From assembly GCF_012844455.2 (NCBI RefSeq), contig NZ_JABBCQ020000001.1:310001-374000 (forward strand): a DNA stretch of 64,000 bases. The letters are read 5' to 3'. Shown in pieces: positions 34,165 to 44,368 of this stretch. Made by a program: the position numbers and the translations under genes. The notes under the pieces were generated by a model that saw nothing but the letters and a program-made list of their open reading frames with translations, made no database searches and was not told where the DNA came from. Within the stretch, counting starts at the first letter, position 1, and every line of letters starts with the position of its first letter. Source of the stretch: Comamonas suwonensis. GTDB lineage: Bacteria; Pseudomonadota; Gammaproteobacteria; Burkholderiales; Burkholderiaceae_C.

Positions 34165-34998
34165 TTAGCGTTTGCGCGCCTGCTCGTACAGGCCCATGAC
34201 GCGCGGCACATTGCCTTCGAGCTGGCGAATGCGGCTGGGGCCCGTGGGGTGGGTGGAGAGAAAGCCTATGCCGCCTTCGCCCGTGGCTTCACCCATCTTG
34301 CGCCATAGGCTCACAGCGGCCTGCGGGTTGTAGCCCGCGCGGGCGGCCAGCTCAAGGCCCACCAGGTCTGCATCGCTTTCATCGTTGCGGCTGAACTTGA
34401 GGCTGAGTAACTGCCCGCCAAGGCGCGCTGCCGTGCTGCCAATATCGCCCAGACCCAGCAACTGCGCACCCAGTGATATGCCGATGCTGGTGGCCTGATT
34501 TTTGGCCAGTTGCTCGCGCGAATGCTCGCGCAGCGCATGTGCCATTTCATGGCCCATGATCATGGCGATTTCATCGTCCGTCAGTCTGAGCTGGTCGATG
34601 ATGCCGGTGTAGAAGGCAATCTTGCCGCCGGGCATGCAAAAGGCGTTGATCTGCTTGCTGGCGATGAGGTTGACCTCCCACTTCCATTGGCTGGCGCGCG
34701 GGTTCCATTGTGCCGCGTAGGGGATGAGGCGCTGTGCAATGGCGCGAATGCGCTGCAACTGGGCGTTGTTGCCGTCTGCGAGTGCCCCTTTGGCCTTGGC
34801 TTGCTGCAGCAATTCCTGGTACTGCTGCGTGGCCGAGTTTTCAAGCGTTTCCGCCGGAACCAGCTGGCGCATCACCGATGCCTTGCCTACATCGACCTGG
34901 GCCTGCGCAGGCGCGTGCATCAGCGGGGTGCAGGCAAGGGCCACCAGCAAGGAGTGGCGAGTGGCGTACTGGCACAGTAGGGAAATGGTTGCGTGCAT
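34165..34998 (-). CDS. Periplasmic M48-family zinc metalloprotease
   Basis: The protein begins with a hydrophobic signal (MHATISLLCQYATRHSLLVALA, cleavage near APAQAQ) and continues with the M48 domain. HEXXH is present as GHEMAHALREHS, with the third zinc ligand Glu in RNDESDADLVG. STHPTGPSRIRQLE closes the domain. It resembles LoiP/YcaL-type proteases involved in outer-membrane protein quality control. The start is uncertain: ATG 34998 gives a compact signal peptide, ATG 35022 adds eight residues, and neither has a clear ribosome site. Confidence 0.88.
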   Translation of the reverse strand: MHATISLLCQYATRHSLLVALACTPLMHAPAQAQVDVGKASVMRQLVPAETLENSATQQYQELLQQAKAKGALADGNNAQLQRIRAIAQRLIPYAAQWNPRASQWKWEVNLIASKQINAFCMPGGKIAFYTGIIDQLRLTDDEIAMIMGHEMAHALREHSREQLAKNQATSIGISLGAQLLGLGDIGSTAARLGGQLLSLKFSRNDESDADLVGLELAARAGYNPQAAVSLWRKMGEATGEGGIGFLSTHPTGPSRIRQLEGNVPRVMGLYEQARKR

Positions 34999-35035
34999 AA
35001 GCGCCAAGTCTATGCGAGCCATAGCAGACCAAGGG

Positions 35036-35953
35036 TCAGACGGCTTCTGCAGACCTTCTCTCCGCCTGTACCACCAGCCACAGGCCGCCAATCACGCCCA
35101 GCAGGCCGAGCACCGACCACCATGCAGGTCGCTCACCCACGATCAGCAGCGACAGCGCAAAGGCCGTAATGGGTTCTGCCTTGCTGAGCGCCACGCCAGT
35201 GGCTGCAGACATGCCGCGTAAACCTATTGAGAACAGCAGATAGGCCACGCCTGTCGCCACGATGCCCAAATAGATAACGACGGCCCAGCCGCTGGGGCTG
35301 ACTTGTAGCGGACCCCCCAGCCATGAGGCAAATGGCAGTGACAACAGCGCGGCGCAACCGAACACCCAGGCGTTGACTGTGGCCACACGCGCCTGCATGA
35401 CCAGCGCCTGATTGACCAGTGCATAGGCCGCATAAGAAAGCCCCGCCAGCAGGCATAGTGCCATGCCTACCCATGGCAGGTGTTGCCTGTCCGCCGTGGC
35501 CAGCGCCATGACAATGCCGCCGCCTACGCCTATGCCGGTTCCCAGCCACCACTGCGGGCTGGGCATGCGCTTTTGCACGACAGCCTGCATCAGTCCGGCC
35601 CAGATGGGGCCGCTGCCAATGGCCAGAGCCGTTCCCAGCGCCACACCGCTGGCTTTGATGCCTGCAAAAAAGCTCAGGTTGTAGATCGCCATGCACAGCC
35701 CGCAAAACACCAGGCGACCCCAGCGAATCGGTAATGACCGGTGGCCTCTGTCCATCACCCAAGCCAGAGCGATAAAAAACAGCACTGCCATGACCATGCG
35801 CAGCCCCCCGACCCAATAGGGCGAGAGCTGTGCCGGTGCAAAGTGCTGTGCCGTGCCCGTGGTGCCCCAGAGCATGGCGGCGGCCAGCACCAGGCCCACA
35901 GGCCCTAATGAGGCGGTGGCGGAGGGGAGGGAACGAGTGGAGGAAGAGGACAT
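35036..35953 (-). CDS. EamA/DMT-family transporter
   Basis: The 305-residue membrane protein has ten predicted helices in two EamA repeats. The first starts LGPVGLVLAAAMLWGTTGTAQ and the second begins around QHLPWVGMALCLLAGLSYAAYAL. This family exports amino acids and other small metabolites. A GTG at 36037 would extend it by 28 residues and overlap the upstream AraC gene by 14 bases; neither start has a good ribosome site. It is probably regulated by, and co-transcribed with, the AraC gene. Confidence 0.88.
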   Translation of the reverse strand: MSSSSTRSLPSATASLGPVGLVLAAAMLWGTTGTAQHFAPAQLSPYWVGGLRMVMAVLFFIALAWVMDRGHRSLPIRWGRLVFCGLCMAIYNLSFFAGIKASGVALGTALAIGSGPIWAGLMQAVVQKRMPSPQWWLGTGIGVGGGIVMALATADRQHLPWVGMALCLLAGLSYAAYALVNQALVMQARVATVNAWVFGCAALLSLPFASWLGGPLQVSPSGWAVVIYLGIVATGVAYLLFSIGLRGMSAATGVALSKAEPITAFALSLLIVGERPAWWSVLGLLGVIGGLWLVVQAERRSAEAV

Positions 35954-36023
35954 GAGAGCGCCATCATGCGCTGCAGCAAGCGTGGCAACTATCGAGGAAC
36001 GCTTGTGGTGATGGGTTGCTGAG

Positions 36024-36719
36024 TCAGCGCTGCTCACGCAGCTGGCGAGACGTCACGCCACGTTCGCGCCGCAGGGCATAGGCCAGTGCGCTGGCCGATG
36101 CATAGCCGCAGCGCAGCGCCGTGGCCTCCAGCGCAGCGCCTTGTTTGAGTTGCTGCACCGCCGCATCAAGGCGCAGGCCGCGCAGCCAGTTTTGCGGCGT
36201 GTGGCCTGCCAGTTCTACAAAGCGGGCATGGAACTGGGCCACGCTCAAATGCATCAAGGCCGCCAGTCGCGCAGTGGGCCAGTTTTCATGCAATGTGGCC
36301 TGGACCTGGTATTGCAACCACAGCAAGTCCAGTCCGCGGCGTTGCAGCAGCGTGGGAGCTTGCAGCACCAGTGCCATTTGCGCAGCTGCAGACAGGCTGG
36401 ACTGGGGATAGCGCAGCGGCGGCGGCACTGCAAAGCGGCGCAGCTTATCCAGCCCCTGCGCCATGGGGGCATCAATCACCAGCACCTGCGTTTGCGGCTG
36501 CGCCAGATAGCCGTGGTCGGTGCCCGCAGGGATGACCATGCCGCAGGCGCTGTCGACAAAGCTGGGCCTGCCGCCGACCTCCAGCTCCATGCGCCCTTGC
36601 AGCGCAAACAGAATCTGCGCATAGCCGTGGGCATGGGCCTGATGCTCGCCGTGATAGCTGCGCACCGAGGCCTGCGCTTGATCAAGCACAGTTCGCAGGG
36701 ATGCGGTGTTACGGCTCAT
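36024..36719 (-). CDS. AraC-family transcriptional regulator
   Basis: The 231-residue protein has an N-terminal cupin-like effector domain (YAQILFALQGRMELEVGGRPSF, and VIPAGTDHGYLAQP) and a C-terminal double helix-turn-helix (RLAALMHLSVAQFHARFVEL and GYASASALAYALRRERG). It resembles regulators of adjacent EamA exporters. The start at 36719 (MSRNTASLRTV) is preferred over the upstream in-frame codon at 36788. Confidence 0.88.
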   Translation of the reverse strand: MSRNTASLRTVLDQAQASVRSYHGEHQAHAHGYAQILFALQGRMELEVGGRPSFVDSACGMVIPAGTDHGYLAQPQTQVLVIDAPMAQGLDKLRRFAVPPPLRYPQSSLSAAAQMALVLQAPTLLQRRGLDLLWLQYQVQATLHENWPTARLAALMHLSVAQFHARFVELAGHTPQNWLRGLRLDAAVQQLKQGAALEATALRCGYASASALAYALRRERGVTSRQLREQR

Positions 36720-36821
36720 AGGTAGAACTTGCTTACAGAAGAGGGGGCAGGCACGCAGATGGTAGCGTCGGCCTCTGCGCGCAGGCAACCGATAATGCCC
36801 GCAGCCTTAAAGAATCAGACC

Positions 36822-38186
36822 ATGACCGAGTCGACCAACACAAGCAGCAAGCTCTCCCATATCACCCCTGCGGCAACGCCGGAGCCCAAGCGCAGCTGGG
36901 GCCAGGCTCTCAAGGTCTATGCCCAGCCCACCAGCTTGCGAATGCTGGCTCTGGGCTTCTCGGCGGGGCTGCCGCTGCTGCTGGTGTTGGGCACGTTGAG
37001 CTTCTGGCTGCGCGAGGCCGGTATTGACCGTAGCACGATTGGTTTTTTGAGCTGGGTGGGGCTGGCTTATGCCTTCAAGTGGGTCTGGTCACCACTGGTG
37101 GACAGGCTGCCCCTGCCGGTCGCGACAAGACTTCTGGGCCGGCGTCGCAGCTGGCTGCTGTTTTCGCAGCTGCTGATTGTTGCGGGACTGCTGGGCATGT
37201 CTTTCATGGACCCCAAGCAGGCTTTACAGCCGCTGGTGATCTGCGCATTGCTGGTGGCTTTTGGTTCGGCCACGCAAGACATTGCCCTTGATGCCTACCG
37301 CATCGAATCTGCCAAGGTGGACGATCAGGCCGCGCTGGCCGCCACCTACCAGACCGGCTATCGCCTGGCCATGATCTGGGCCGGTGCGGGTGTGCTGTGG
37401 GTCGCCTCAAGGGTGCAGGGCGATGCGCAGGGCTATGTGGTGCAGGCCTGGCATGTGGCCTATACGGCCATGGCGGCCAGCATGCTGGTGGGCATGATTA
37501 CGGTGCTGCTCTCGCCAGAGCCTGAGGCCCGCCCCATGGCCCCTGCGCGCAACGCATCGGAATGGATTCAAGGTGCGCTGATTGCACCGTTTTCTGACTT
37601 TATTGGCCGCTACCGCTGGCAGGCGCTGCTGCTGCTGGCGCTGATTGGCCTGTATCGTGTGAGTGACGTGGTCATGGGAATCATGGCCAACCCCTTCTAT
37701 GTGGACATGGGGTACACCAAGGAAGAAGTGGCCGCTGTGACCAAGGTGTTCGGCGTCATCATGACGCTGGTGGGTGGCTTTGTAGGCGGCACCATGGCCG
37801 TGCGCTGGGGCGTAATGCGCGTTCTGATGCTGGGAGCGGTTCTGTCAGCTGGAACCAACCTGCTCTTTGCCTGGCTGGCCACACGTGGCCACGATGTATC
37901 GGCACTGGTCTGGGTGGTCAGTGCCGACAATCTGGCGGGTGGTATTGCCTCGGCGGCCTTCATTGCCTATCTCTCGGGTCTGACCAATGTGCAGTACTCG
38001 GCCACGCAATACGCGCTGTTCAGCTCCATGATGCTGTTGGCGCCCAAGTGGCTGGCTGGCTACTCCGGCGTTTTTGTAGATGCTTTTGGTTACGAGGCGT
38101 TCTTCCACACCACGGCACTGATGGGCTTCCCTGTGCTGCTGCTGATCTATCTGGCATCCAAGGTAAAAATGGGGTCTGGCGCTTGA
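36822..38186 (+). CDS. ampG: AmpG-like MFS permease
   Basis: The 454-residue membrane protein has about 12 helices and the AmpG features MLALGFSAGLPLLLVLGTLSFWLREAGID and FKWVWSPLVDRLPLP near the N-terminus, followed by FGSATQDIALDAYRIE. AmpG imports anhydromuropeptides from peptidoglycan turnover, feeding recycling and beta-lactamase induction. The first 35 residues are polar. The stop codon lies in a dispersed repeat copy. Confidence 0.88.
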   Translation: MTESTNTSSKLSHITPAATPEPKRSWGQALKVYAQPTSLRMLALGFSAGLPLLLVLGTLSFWLREAGIDRSTIGFLSWVGLAYAFKWVWSPLVDRLPLPVATRLLGRRRSWLLFSQLLIVAGLLGMSFMDPKQALQPLVICALLVAFGSATQDIALDAYRIESAKVDDQAALAATYQTGYRLAMIWAGAGVLWVASRVQGDAQGYVVQAWHVAYTAMAASMLVGMITVLLSPEPEARPMAPARNASEWIQGALIAPFSDFIGRYRWQALLLLALIGLYRVSDVVMGIMANPFYVDMGYTKEEVAAVTKVFGVIMTLVGGFVGGTMAVRWGVMRVLMLGAVLSAGTNLLFAWLATRGHDVSALVWVVSADNLAGGIASAAFIAYLSGLTNVQYSATQYALFSSMMLLAPKWLAGYSGVFVDAFGYEAFFHTTALMGFPVLLLIYLASKVKMGSGA

Positions 38187-38206
38187 TGGATAAGCGCTGG
38201 TAGCTA
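38178..38206. repeat. Short repeat copy overlapping the ampG stop codon
   Basis: GGCGCTTGATGGATAAGCGC continues as TGGTAGCTAT, an inverted short form of the AGCTGCTTGCGCTT repeat family. The TGA of ampG (38184-38186) falls inside it. Confidence 0.5.
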
Positions 38207-38312
38207 TTGTTTTTGTGGAAAGAGGGCGGTTTACCCAACTTTACGCGCCAGACAAGAGCAGATCACCTGCGTGTTGCAGCATGGGGCCTTGAAGAAAAAT
38301 TAAGGCGCGAGC

Positions 38313-39062
38313 ATGACTACACTGCCCCCTATGAGCACGCACCAACTTCTGATGATTGAGGACGACGTTCGCCTGGCGCAAATGGTGAGCGACTATCTGG
38401 GCAATAACGGCCTGGAAGTGACCCATAAGGCCGACGGCAAAAGCGGTCTGGACCAGCTGCAGCCCGCAGATGGCGGATCGGCGGAACAGCCGGATCTGGT
38501 GATTCTGGACCTGATGCTGCCTGACATGGACGGCCTCGAAGTCTGCCGCCGTATCCGTTCCATGCCCGGCGCAGCCGCTCAGGTTCCCGTACTGATGCTG
38601 ACCGCCAAGGGCGACCCCATGGACCGCATCATCGGCCTGGAGCTTGGCGCTGATGACTACCTCCCCAAACCCTTTGAACCGCGCGAGCTGCTGGCCCGTA
38701 TTCGCGCCATCTTGCGCCGCAAAGGCAGTGAAAATCAGGCTGCTCCATCGACGGCTGTCATGCGTTTTGGCGGCCTTGAAATTGACCGCGATGCACGCAC
38801 CGTTTCAGTCGGTGAGCAGGTGGCCGATCTCACCTCCTACCAGTTCGACTTGCTGGTCGCACTGGCCGAACGCGCAGGCCGCGTGCTGACGCGCGACCAA
38901 ATCATGGAAGCCGTGCGCGGCCGCGAGCTGGAGGCTTTTGACCGCTCTATCGACGTGCACATGGGGCGCATTCGTGCCGCGATTGAAGCGGACCCCAAGG
39001 CCCCCAAACGCATTTTGACGGTGCGCGGTGTGGGCTATGTCTTCGCTAAACAGCAGGATTGA
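38313..39062 (+). CDS. OmpR-family response regulator
   Basis: The 249-residue protein has a receiver domain with the acidic pair in IEDDV, phospho-acceptor Asp66 in LVILDLMLPDMDG, a conserved Thr in LMLTAKGD and Lys in YLPKPFEPREL. A C-terminal winged helix follows (LTSYQFDLLVALAERAGRVLT and RSIDVHMGRIRAAIE). ATG 38313 has AAGG 8 bases upstream; ATG 38331 is possible. Most similar in style to RstA-type regulators. The sensor kinase gene follows after 32 bases, so the pair is one operon. Confidence 0.93.
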   Translation: MTTLPPMSTHQLLMIEDDVRLAQMVSDYLGNNGLEVTHKADGKSGLDQLQPADGGSAEQPDLVILDLMLPDMDGLEVCRRIRSMPGAAAQVPVLMLTAKGDPMDRIIGLELGADDYLPKPFEPRELLARIRAILRRKGSENQAAPSTAVMRFGGLEIDRDARTVSVGEQVADLTSYQFDLLVALAERAGRVLTRDQIMEAVRGRELEAFDRSIDVHMGRIRAAIEADPKAPKRILTVRGVGYVFAKQQD

Positions 39063-39094
39063 TTGTCGGTGCCCGTGATGATGGAAATGTCCCA

Positions 39095-40315
39095 ATGAAG
39101 CTGCTGCATGTTTTCTCTCAGCGTCTGTACCTGCGCATCTGGCTGGCCGTTGTGATCGGCGTGGCCGTGTTGACGCTGTGCGTGGCATGGGCCTGGAATA
39201 TCGCCGAAGAGCAGCGCGTGCAGAACAGTGCGGCGGCACCATCGCGTGAAATGGCGGTGCGTGGCCCTGATGGTGATGTGCTGATTGAGGGGCGTGGTAA
39301 CCGCATTTCCGGCTCGCCAGTAGATGGTGTGCGCTTTGAGATCGCCGCCAAAGATGGGCAAACTTATGAGCTGTGGATGGCCCCACGTGAGTGGCGCGAC
39401 GGCCGCCCGCCACCGCGTGATGGTGCTGTCGCGTTCTGGTTGCGTCCGCCCTTTGGCTTTTTGTGGATGCTGGGGCTGGTGGGTGTTGCCGTGATCGTGG
39501 GCGTGTTCCCCATCATTCGCCGCTTGCTCAAGCGACTTGAAAACCTACAGCGCGGCGTGAAGCGTTTTGGCGAGGGTGATCTATCGGTGCGCGTGCCCGA
39601 GCACGGCCATGATGAAGTGGCTGACCTGGCCCACCAATTCAACGCGGCGGCCGAGCGCATCGAAACCTTGATGACATCGCACAAATCCTTGCTGGCCAAC
39701 GCCTCGCACGAGCTGCGCTCGCCGCTGACGCGTATCCGCATGGGGCTGGAATTCATGGGCAATGACCCGGCCAGCGCTCGTGCCAAGGTCGAAATTCAGC
39801 GCAATATCACCGAGCTGGATCAACTGGTCGATGAGATCTTGCTGGCCAGTCGACTGGACTCCAGTGAGGTGGATGTGGGGACGGTGGAGTGCGTCGATTT
39901 GATCGGCCTTTGCGCCGAAGAGTGCGCGCGCATCGATGCGGATCTGGACATGCAAGCCGACGGTCCGCTGGAAGTGCAAGGCATTGCCAAACTGCTGCGC
40001 CGCGCAGTGCGCAACCTGCTGGAAAACGCTCGTCGTTACAGCGCAGGTGAGATCACGCTGTCGCTCTCCAAACAAGGCAATATGGCGCTGATTTGTGTTG
40101 CAGATCACGGTCCTGGCGTACCCGAGGCGCAGCGTGAGCGTATCTTCGAGAAGTTTTACCGTTTGCCTGGTGCCAGCGAGCGATCTGGAGGCGTGGGTCT
40201 GGGTCTGTCGCTGGTGCGCTCGATTGCAGAGCGCCACGGAGGCACTGTTCGCTGTGAAGACCGAAAAGACGGCGGCAAGGGCGCAAGCTTTGTGATCGCG
40301 CTACCGCTGGTTTGA
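39095..40315 (+). CDS. Sensor histidine kinase (EnvZ/RstB-like)
   Basis: The 406-residue membrane kinase has a first helix (IWLAVVIGVAVLTLCVAWAW), a periplasmic segment of about 95 residues, a second helix (GFLWMLGLVGVAVIVGVFPI), HAMP, the phospho-acceptor His205 in ASHELRSPLTRIR, and ATP-domain N and G boxes (RNLLENARRYS, DHGPGVPEAQRERIF, GGVGLGLSLVRSI). Its signal is unknown. A 20-base-stem terminator follows directly. Confidence 0.93.
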   Translation: MKLLHVFSQRLYLRIWLAVVIGVAVLTLCVAWAWNIAEEQRVQNSAAAPSREMAVRGPDGDVLIEGRGNRISGSPVDGVRFEIAAKDGQTYELWMAPREWRDGRPPPRDGAVAFWLRPPFGFLWMLGLVGVAVIVGVFPIIRRLLKRLENLQRGVKRFGEGDLSVRVPEHGHDEVADLAHQFNAAAERIETLMTSHKSLLANASHELRSPLTRIRMGLEFMGNDPASARAKVEIQRNITELDQLVDEILLASRLDSSEVDVGTVECVDLIGLCAEECARIDADLDMQADGPLEVQGIAKLLRRAVRNLLENARRYSAGEITLSLSKQGNMALICVADHGPGVPEAQRERIFEKFYRLPGASERSGGVGLGLSLVRSIAERHGGTVRCEDRKDGGKGASFVIALPLV

Positions 40316-40323
40316 GTGGATGC

Positions 40324-40369
40324 CCCGTAAAAAGCCCCACAGGTTTTGGCCTGTGGGGCTTTTTACGGG
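40324..40369. terminator. Long bidirectional terminator between the kinase gene and ugd
   Basis: The inverted repeat CCCGTAAAAAGCCCCACAGG with CCTGTGGGGCTTTTTACGGG (20 bases each) around TTTTGG terminates transcripts of both convergent genes. It includes A5 and T5 tracts on each side. Confidence 0.92.
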
Positions 40370-40375
40370 AGGCTC

Positions 40376-41713
40376 TCAGCGCGGCAGCTGCATGGGGCGG
40401 CCAATGGAGACATAGCCCAGACCATGGCCGGCTGGCAGAGAGGGCTCAAACAGGTTGCGGCCATCAAAGATCATCTTGTCAGCCAGCGTCTGCGCCAGCA
40501 GGCTGAAGTCTGGTGTGCGGAAGATCTGCCATTCAGTCACGATGGTCAGACAGTCTGCACCCTGTACGGCGGCGAGTGGGTTGTCGACCAGTTGCAGATC
40601 GGCGCGTTCACTGTAAATGCGGTGTGCCTCCTTCATGGCCACGGGGTCATAAGCCTGGACCTTGGCTCCTGCGGCCCACAGCGACTCCAGCAAGACGCGG
40701 CTGGGCGCTTCGCGCATGTCGTCGGTGTTGGGTTTGAAGGCCAAGCCCCAGACGGCAATGGTCTTTCCCTTGAGGTCACCGTTGTAGAACGTGCTGATAC
40801 GCTCAAACAGCACATTGCGCTGGGCGTGGTTGCGGTCTTCTACAGCGTTGAGCACCAGGGGCTCGAACTCCACTTCCTTGGCAGTGTGGATGAGTGCTTT
40901 TACATCCTTTGGAAAGCAGCTTCCGCCATAGCCCACGCCGGGGTAAATGAAGTGATAGCCGATGCGCGGATCGCTGCCAATGCCGCGGCGCACGGCTTCT
41001 ATGTTGGCTCCCAGTCGTTCGGCCAGATTGGCGATCTCGTTCATGAAACTGATCTTGGTCGCCAGCATGGCATTGGCTGCGTACTTGGTCAGTTCGGCAC
41101 TCTTCACATCCATCATCACGATCTTGTCGTGATTGCGGTTGAAGGGCGCATACAGCTCGCGCAGCTTGGCTTCAGATGCGGGGTTGCTGGTGCCAATAAT
41201 GATGCGGTCCGGGCGCTGGCAGTCTCCCACCGCAGCCCCTTCCTTGAGGAATTCGGGGTTGGAAACCACATCAAACGTGTAGGGCACATTGCGCTGCGCA
41301 AGTCCTTCAGCGATGACGGCGGTGACCTTATCGGCCGTACCTACGGGCACGGTTGATTTGTTGATGACGATGCGCGGGCCATCCATGTGCTGGGCAATGG
41401 TGCGGGCCACGGCCAGCACATATTGGAGGTCGGCGCTGCCGTCTTCATCGGGCGGAGTGCCTACAGCCAGAAAGATCAGCTCGCTGTGTGCTACGCCTTC
41501 TGCGGCGTTGGTGGTGAACTGAAGGCGACCCAGCTGCTGGTTGTTGATGACGAGGGCATCCAGACCCGGTTCATGAATGGGAATCTGTCCGGCCTTGAGG
41601 GCCGCGATTTTTTTCTCATCCACATCCACGCACAGAACCTGGTGACCGACATCGGCCAGGACTGCGCCTTGTACGAGACCGACATAGCCGGTACCAAAAA
41701 CAGTAACTTTCAT
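40376..41713 (-). CDS. ugd: UDP-glucose 6-dehydrogenase
   Basis: The 445-residue enzyme oxidises UDP-glucose to UDP-glucuronate with two NAD+. [21 protein letters not shown] binds NAD at the N-terminus, the catalytic cysteine is in [14 protein letters not shown] near residue 263, and [18 protein letters not shown] is in the C-terminal domain. The ATG overlaps the stop of the next upstream gene by 4 bases (41710-41713), so the three minus-strand genes form one operon. Its product is the substrate of the epimerase encoded just upstream. Confidence 0.96.
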   Translation of the reverse strand: MKVTVFGTGYVGLVQGAVLADVGHQVLCVDVDEKKIAALKAGQIPIHEPGLDALVINNQQLGRLQFTTNAAEGVAHSELIFLAVGTPPDEDGSADLQYVLAVARTIAQHMDGPRIVINKSTVPVGTADKVTAVIAEGLAQRNVPYTFDVVSNPEFLKEGAAVGDCQRPDRIIIGTSNPASEAKLRELYAPFNRNHDKIVMMDVKSAELTKYAANAMLATKISFMNEIANLAERLGANIEAVRRGIGSDPRIGYHFIYPGVGYGGSCFPKDVKALIHTAKEVEFEPLVLNAVEDRNHAQRNVLFERISTFYNGDLKGKTIAVWGLAFKPNTDDMREAPSRVLLESLWAAGAKVQAYDPVAMKEAHRIYSERADLQLVDNPLAAVQGADCLTIVTEWQIFRTPDFSLLAQTLADKMIFDGRNLFEPSLPAGHGLGYVSIGRPMQLPR

Positions 41714-42720
41714 ACGCGATAAAAAGAGCGGTACCAGTCCACAAAACGCTGCACGCCGGTGGTGACGGGCATGGCCGGCGAGAAGCCAACCCAGGCCTGC
41801 AGGGCGCGGGTGTCAGCTGATGTGCTGTGCATATCGCCGGGCTGAATAGGCAGCATTTGCTTGCGGGCGGTGGTTTGCAGGGCACCCTCCAGTGCGGCGA
41901 TGTAGTCCATCAGCACGGTGGGTGAGTTGTTGCCAATATTGAAGATGCGATAGGGCGCAGTGCTGGTGCCGGGGTTGGGGCGCTGGCTGTCATAGCTGGC
42001 ATCCGCAGTGGCAGGCTTGTCCAGAACACGCATGATGCCTTCGACGATGTCGTCGATATAGGTGAAGTCGCGCACCAACTTTCCGTCACCGTAGACATCA
42101 ATGATCTCGCCCGCCAGTATGGCCTTGGTGAACTTGAACAAAGCCATGTCAGGGCGGCCCCAAGGTCCATAGACCGTGAAAAAGCGCAGGCCTGTGGTGG
42201 GCGTTCCGTACAGGTGCGAATAGGTGTGAGCCATCAGCTCATTGGCCTTCTTGGTGGCTGCGTAGTAGCTGATGGGGTGATCTACTGCATCGCTTTCGGC
42301 AAACGGCATCTTCGTGTTGCCGCCATAGACGCTGGAACTGCTGGCGTAGACCAGGTGTGCCACCTTGTGTTTGCGGCAGCCTTGCAAGATATTGCCAAAG
42401 CCCAGCAGATTGGAGTCTGTGTAGTCGTCAGGCTGGTCGATGGAGTAGCGTACGCCAGCTTGTGCAGCCAGGTGTAGAACCTTGCTGGGGGCGACTTGTG
42501 TAAACAGGTCGGCCATGCCTTGGCGATCAGCAACATCCAGCTCTACAAACCGGAAGTTGGCATGGGGGCGCAGCTCATCCAGGCGGGCGTGCTTGAGCGC
42601 CACATCGTAGTAGTTGTTGAGGTTGTCGATACCAACCACGGGCACGCCTTGTTCAAGCAGTCGCTTGGTGCAATGCATGCCGATAAAGCCGGCACAGCCG
42701 GTGATCAGAACGGGATTCAT
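41710..42720 (-). CDS. UDP-glucuronate 4-epimerase (LpsL/WbpP-like)
   Basis: The 336-residue short-chain dehydrogenase-type enzyme has the NAD motif [10 protein letters not shown] near residue 8, catalytic Tyr and Lys in [12 protein letters not shown], and [15 protein letters not shown], characteristic of UDP-glucuronate 4-epimerases forming UDP-galacturonate. A UDP-GlcNAc/GlcNAcA epimerase is less likely because ugd is adjacent. It overlaps ugd and the GT39 gene by 4 bases each. The start MNPVLITG at 42720 is preferred over 42732. Confidence 0.9.
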   Translation of the reverse strand: MNPVLITGCAGFIGMHCTKRLLEQGVPVVGIDNLNNYYDVALKHARLDELRPHANFRFVELDVADRQGMADLFTQVAPSKVLHLAAQAGVRYSIDQPDDYTDSNLLGFGNILQGCRKHKVAHLVYASSSSVYGGNTKMPFAESDAVDHPISYYAATKKANELMAHTYSHLYGTPTTGLRFFTVYGPWGRPDMALFKFTKAILAGEIIDVYGDGKLVRDFTYIDDIVEGIMRVLDKPATADASYDSQRPNPGTSTAPYRIFNIGNNSPTVLMDYIAALEGALQTTARKQMLPIQPGDMHSTSADTRALQAWVGFSPAMPVTTGVQRFVDWYRSFYRV

Positions 42721-44228
42721 GGGGCGATCCAAAGATATTGATACTGCGCAGGTGTTGCGCTGGCTGGCATTTTCTCGAAAGGAATGGTCAGCACTTGCGG
42801 GGTGGCTTTAGCCTGCGTGGTGAAGATGCCATCCCACCAGCTGGGAACCGGCTTGTCGGCGCGGGTAATCAGAAGTAGTCCGCCAGCAGCGTCAGCCTTG
42901 GCTTGAGATAGGCATTGCTGCAGCTGTGCGCCCTCCGAGCAGCCAAGTGCATAGCTTTGAGGGAATTGCGAATGCAGCATGGCAGCGATCATGTGGTCAG
43001 ATCCAACGATCACGCCATTGCCGGTGTAGCCCGCGCCGCGCAACTGCTGTGCCAGCTCCTTGACAGGGTGGTTTAGCTCATCAGGATCATTCTTGCGGCC
43101 GCCTTGCCAGGGGCGCAAGGTGGCCATAGCCAGAAAGATCAGCGCAAAGACAATGACGAAGATGGTGAACATGCGCCCCACACCTTGTTCCAGCAAAGCA
43201 GGTCGCCAGACATACAGAGCCATAGGGACGATGGCGGTCAGTGGCAGCATCCAGCGTTGTTTGAAGTCGGTGACATCAGCCACGATCACCATGGCCAACA
43301 GGCAAACGGCAACGATGAGCAGATAGCGCTGCAACAGCGGTTTGACCCAGATGCGTGAAGGCACTAAGGCAGTCGTTTGAGGTGCAGGGGTCCAGAGCTT
43401 GGAGCGATAGCTGGCTAATACGGCAATCAGCCACAGGCCGAGGGTAGAGAGCAAGGCCTTGAGCAGATTGCCCAGACCGTTGAGGTGCGATGCCTCGGTC
43501 GAGATGGACATTTTCTGTACAGTCTCGGTCGTTGCCATTCCCCAGTGCGAAGCTAGCCACGAGGCATGGGGTGCAAAGATCAGTGCCCCCACCAGCGGTG
43601 CCAGCCACCAACCTTTGGCAAAGATGGCCGAGCGAACCTGCGCCACCGTCATCGATGCCAAAAACAAGGCGCCGATCAACATGGCGTAGCTGTATTTGGA
43701 GAGCATGCCCAACCCGCAGAACAGGCCAATCAATACAAAATTGATAGCTTGCGGTTTTTGTACTTGACGCAGTACGGCAAACCACAGGCCCATGGTCATG
43801 GCCGTGACCATTACGGTGTGAGTTTGGTCACGTAGGGAATCCCAGCCGAAGGGGGGCATCAGCAGCAGGCCTGCTGCAACCCACCATGCGCCTTTGTCAT
43901 TGAGGATTTGTCGGCCTGCCAGCCATGCCAGGCAGTAGGTCAGTGCAATCAGCGAGTGCTTGAGTGAAGCCAGAGCCAAAACCGAGGGGCCTAAGAGCTG
44001 ACAGATAGCCCACTGCATCCATGTATAGAGCGGTGGCTGGGGGCCGTAGCCCAGTTGCAGGTGCTGGGCCCAGAGAATTTGTTCAGACTCGTCCCATTTC
44101 ATGCCCGCAGAAATGGTGATGCGCGACACGATATGAGCGCAGACCAGAAGCGCGAGCCATATCCATGGTTTGGAATAAAGAGTTTGCTGCCAGTCTGTGG
44201 AAAAAGAGGGGGTATAGCTTGATGCCAT
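42717..44228 (-). CDS. GT39/ArnT-like glycosyltransferase
   Basis: The 503-residue polytopic protein begins with a hydrophobic helix, followed by the periplasmic acidic motif KWDESEQILWAQHLQLGYG. Roughly 10-12 further helices and a C-terminal soluble tail with WDGIFTTQ fit the PMT/ArnT/RgtA type that uses polyprenyl-phosphate sugars. Given ugd and the epimerase immediately downstream, transfer of galacturonate (or glucuronate) to lipid A or core is the best inference. Acceptor and donor are not readable. Confidence 0.85.
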   Translation of the reverse strand: MASSYTPSFSTDWQQTLYSKPWIWLALLVCAHIVSRITISAGMKWDESEQILWAQHLQLGYGPQPPLYTWMQWAICQLLGPSVLALASLKHSLIALTYCLAWLAGRQILNDKGAWWVAAGLLLMPPFGWDSLRDQTHTVMVTAMTMGLWFAVLRQVQKPQAINFVLIGLFCGLGMLSKYSYAMLIGALFLASMTVAQVRSAIFAKGWWLAPLVGALIFAPHASWLASHWGMATTETVQKMSISTEASHLNGLGNLLKALLSTLGLWLIAVLASYRSKLWTPAPQTTALVPSRIWVKPLLQRYLLIVAVCLLAMVIVADVTDFKQRWMLPLTAIVPMALYVWRPALLEQGVGRMFTIFVIVFALIFLAMATLRPWQGGRKNDPDELNHPVKELAQQLRGAGYTGNGVIVGSDHMIAAMLHSQFPQSYALGCSEGAQLQQCLSQAKADAAGGLLLITRADKPVPSWWDGIFTTQAKATPQVLTIPFEKMPASATPAQYQYLWIAP

Positions 44229-44368
44229 TGATTTTTGCAGGTGAGCAAATGATGGAGTGTGAGCACTCGCGTTTGCGATGGGCTTTGCAGGCCAAACAAT
44301 GTGCTTGGCGCAAATGGCACCTAGGGTATTCAGTTAGTATAGGTGACTGTTATTAAAAATCATTAAGC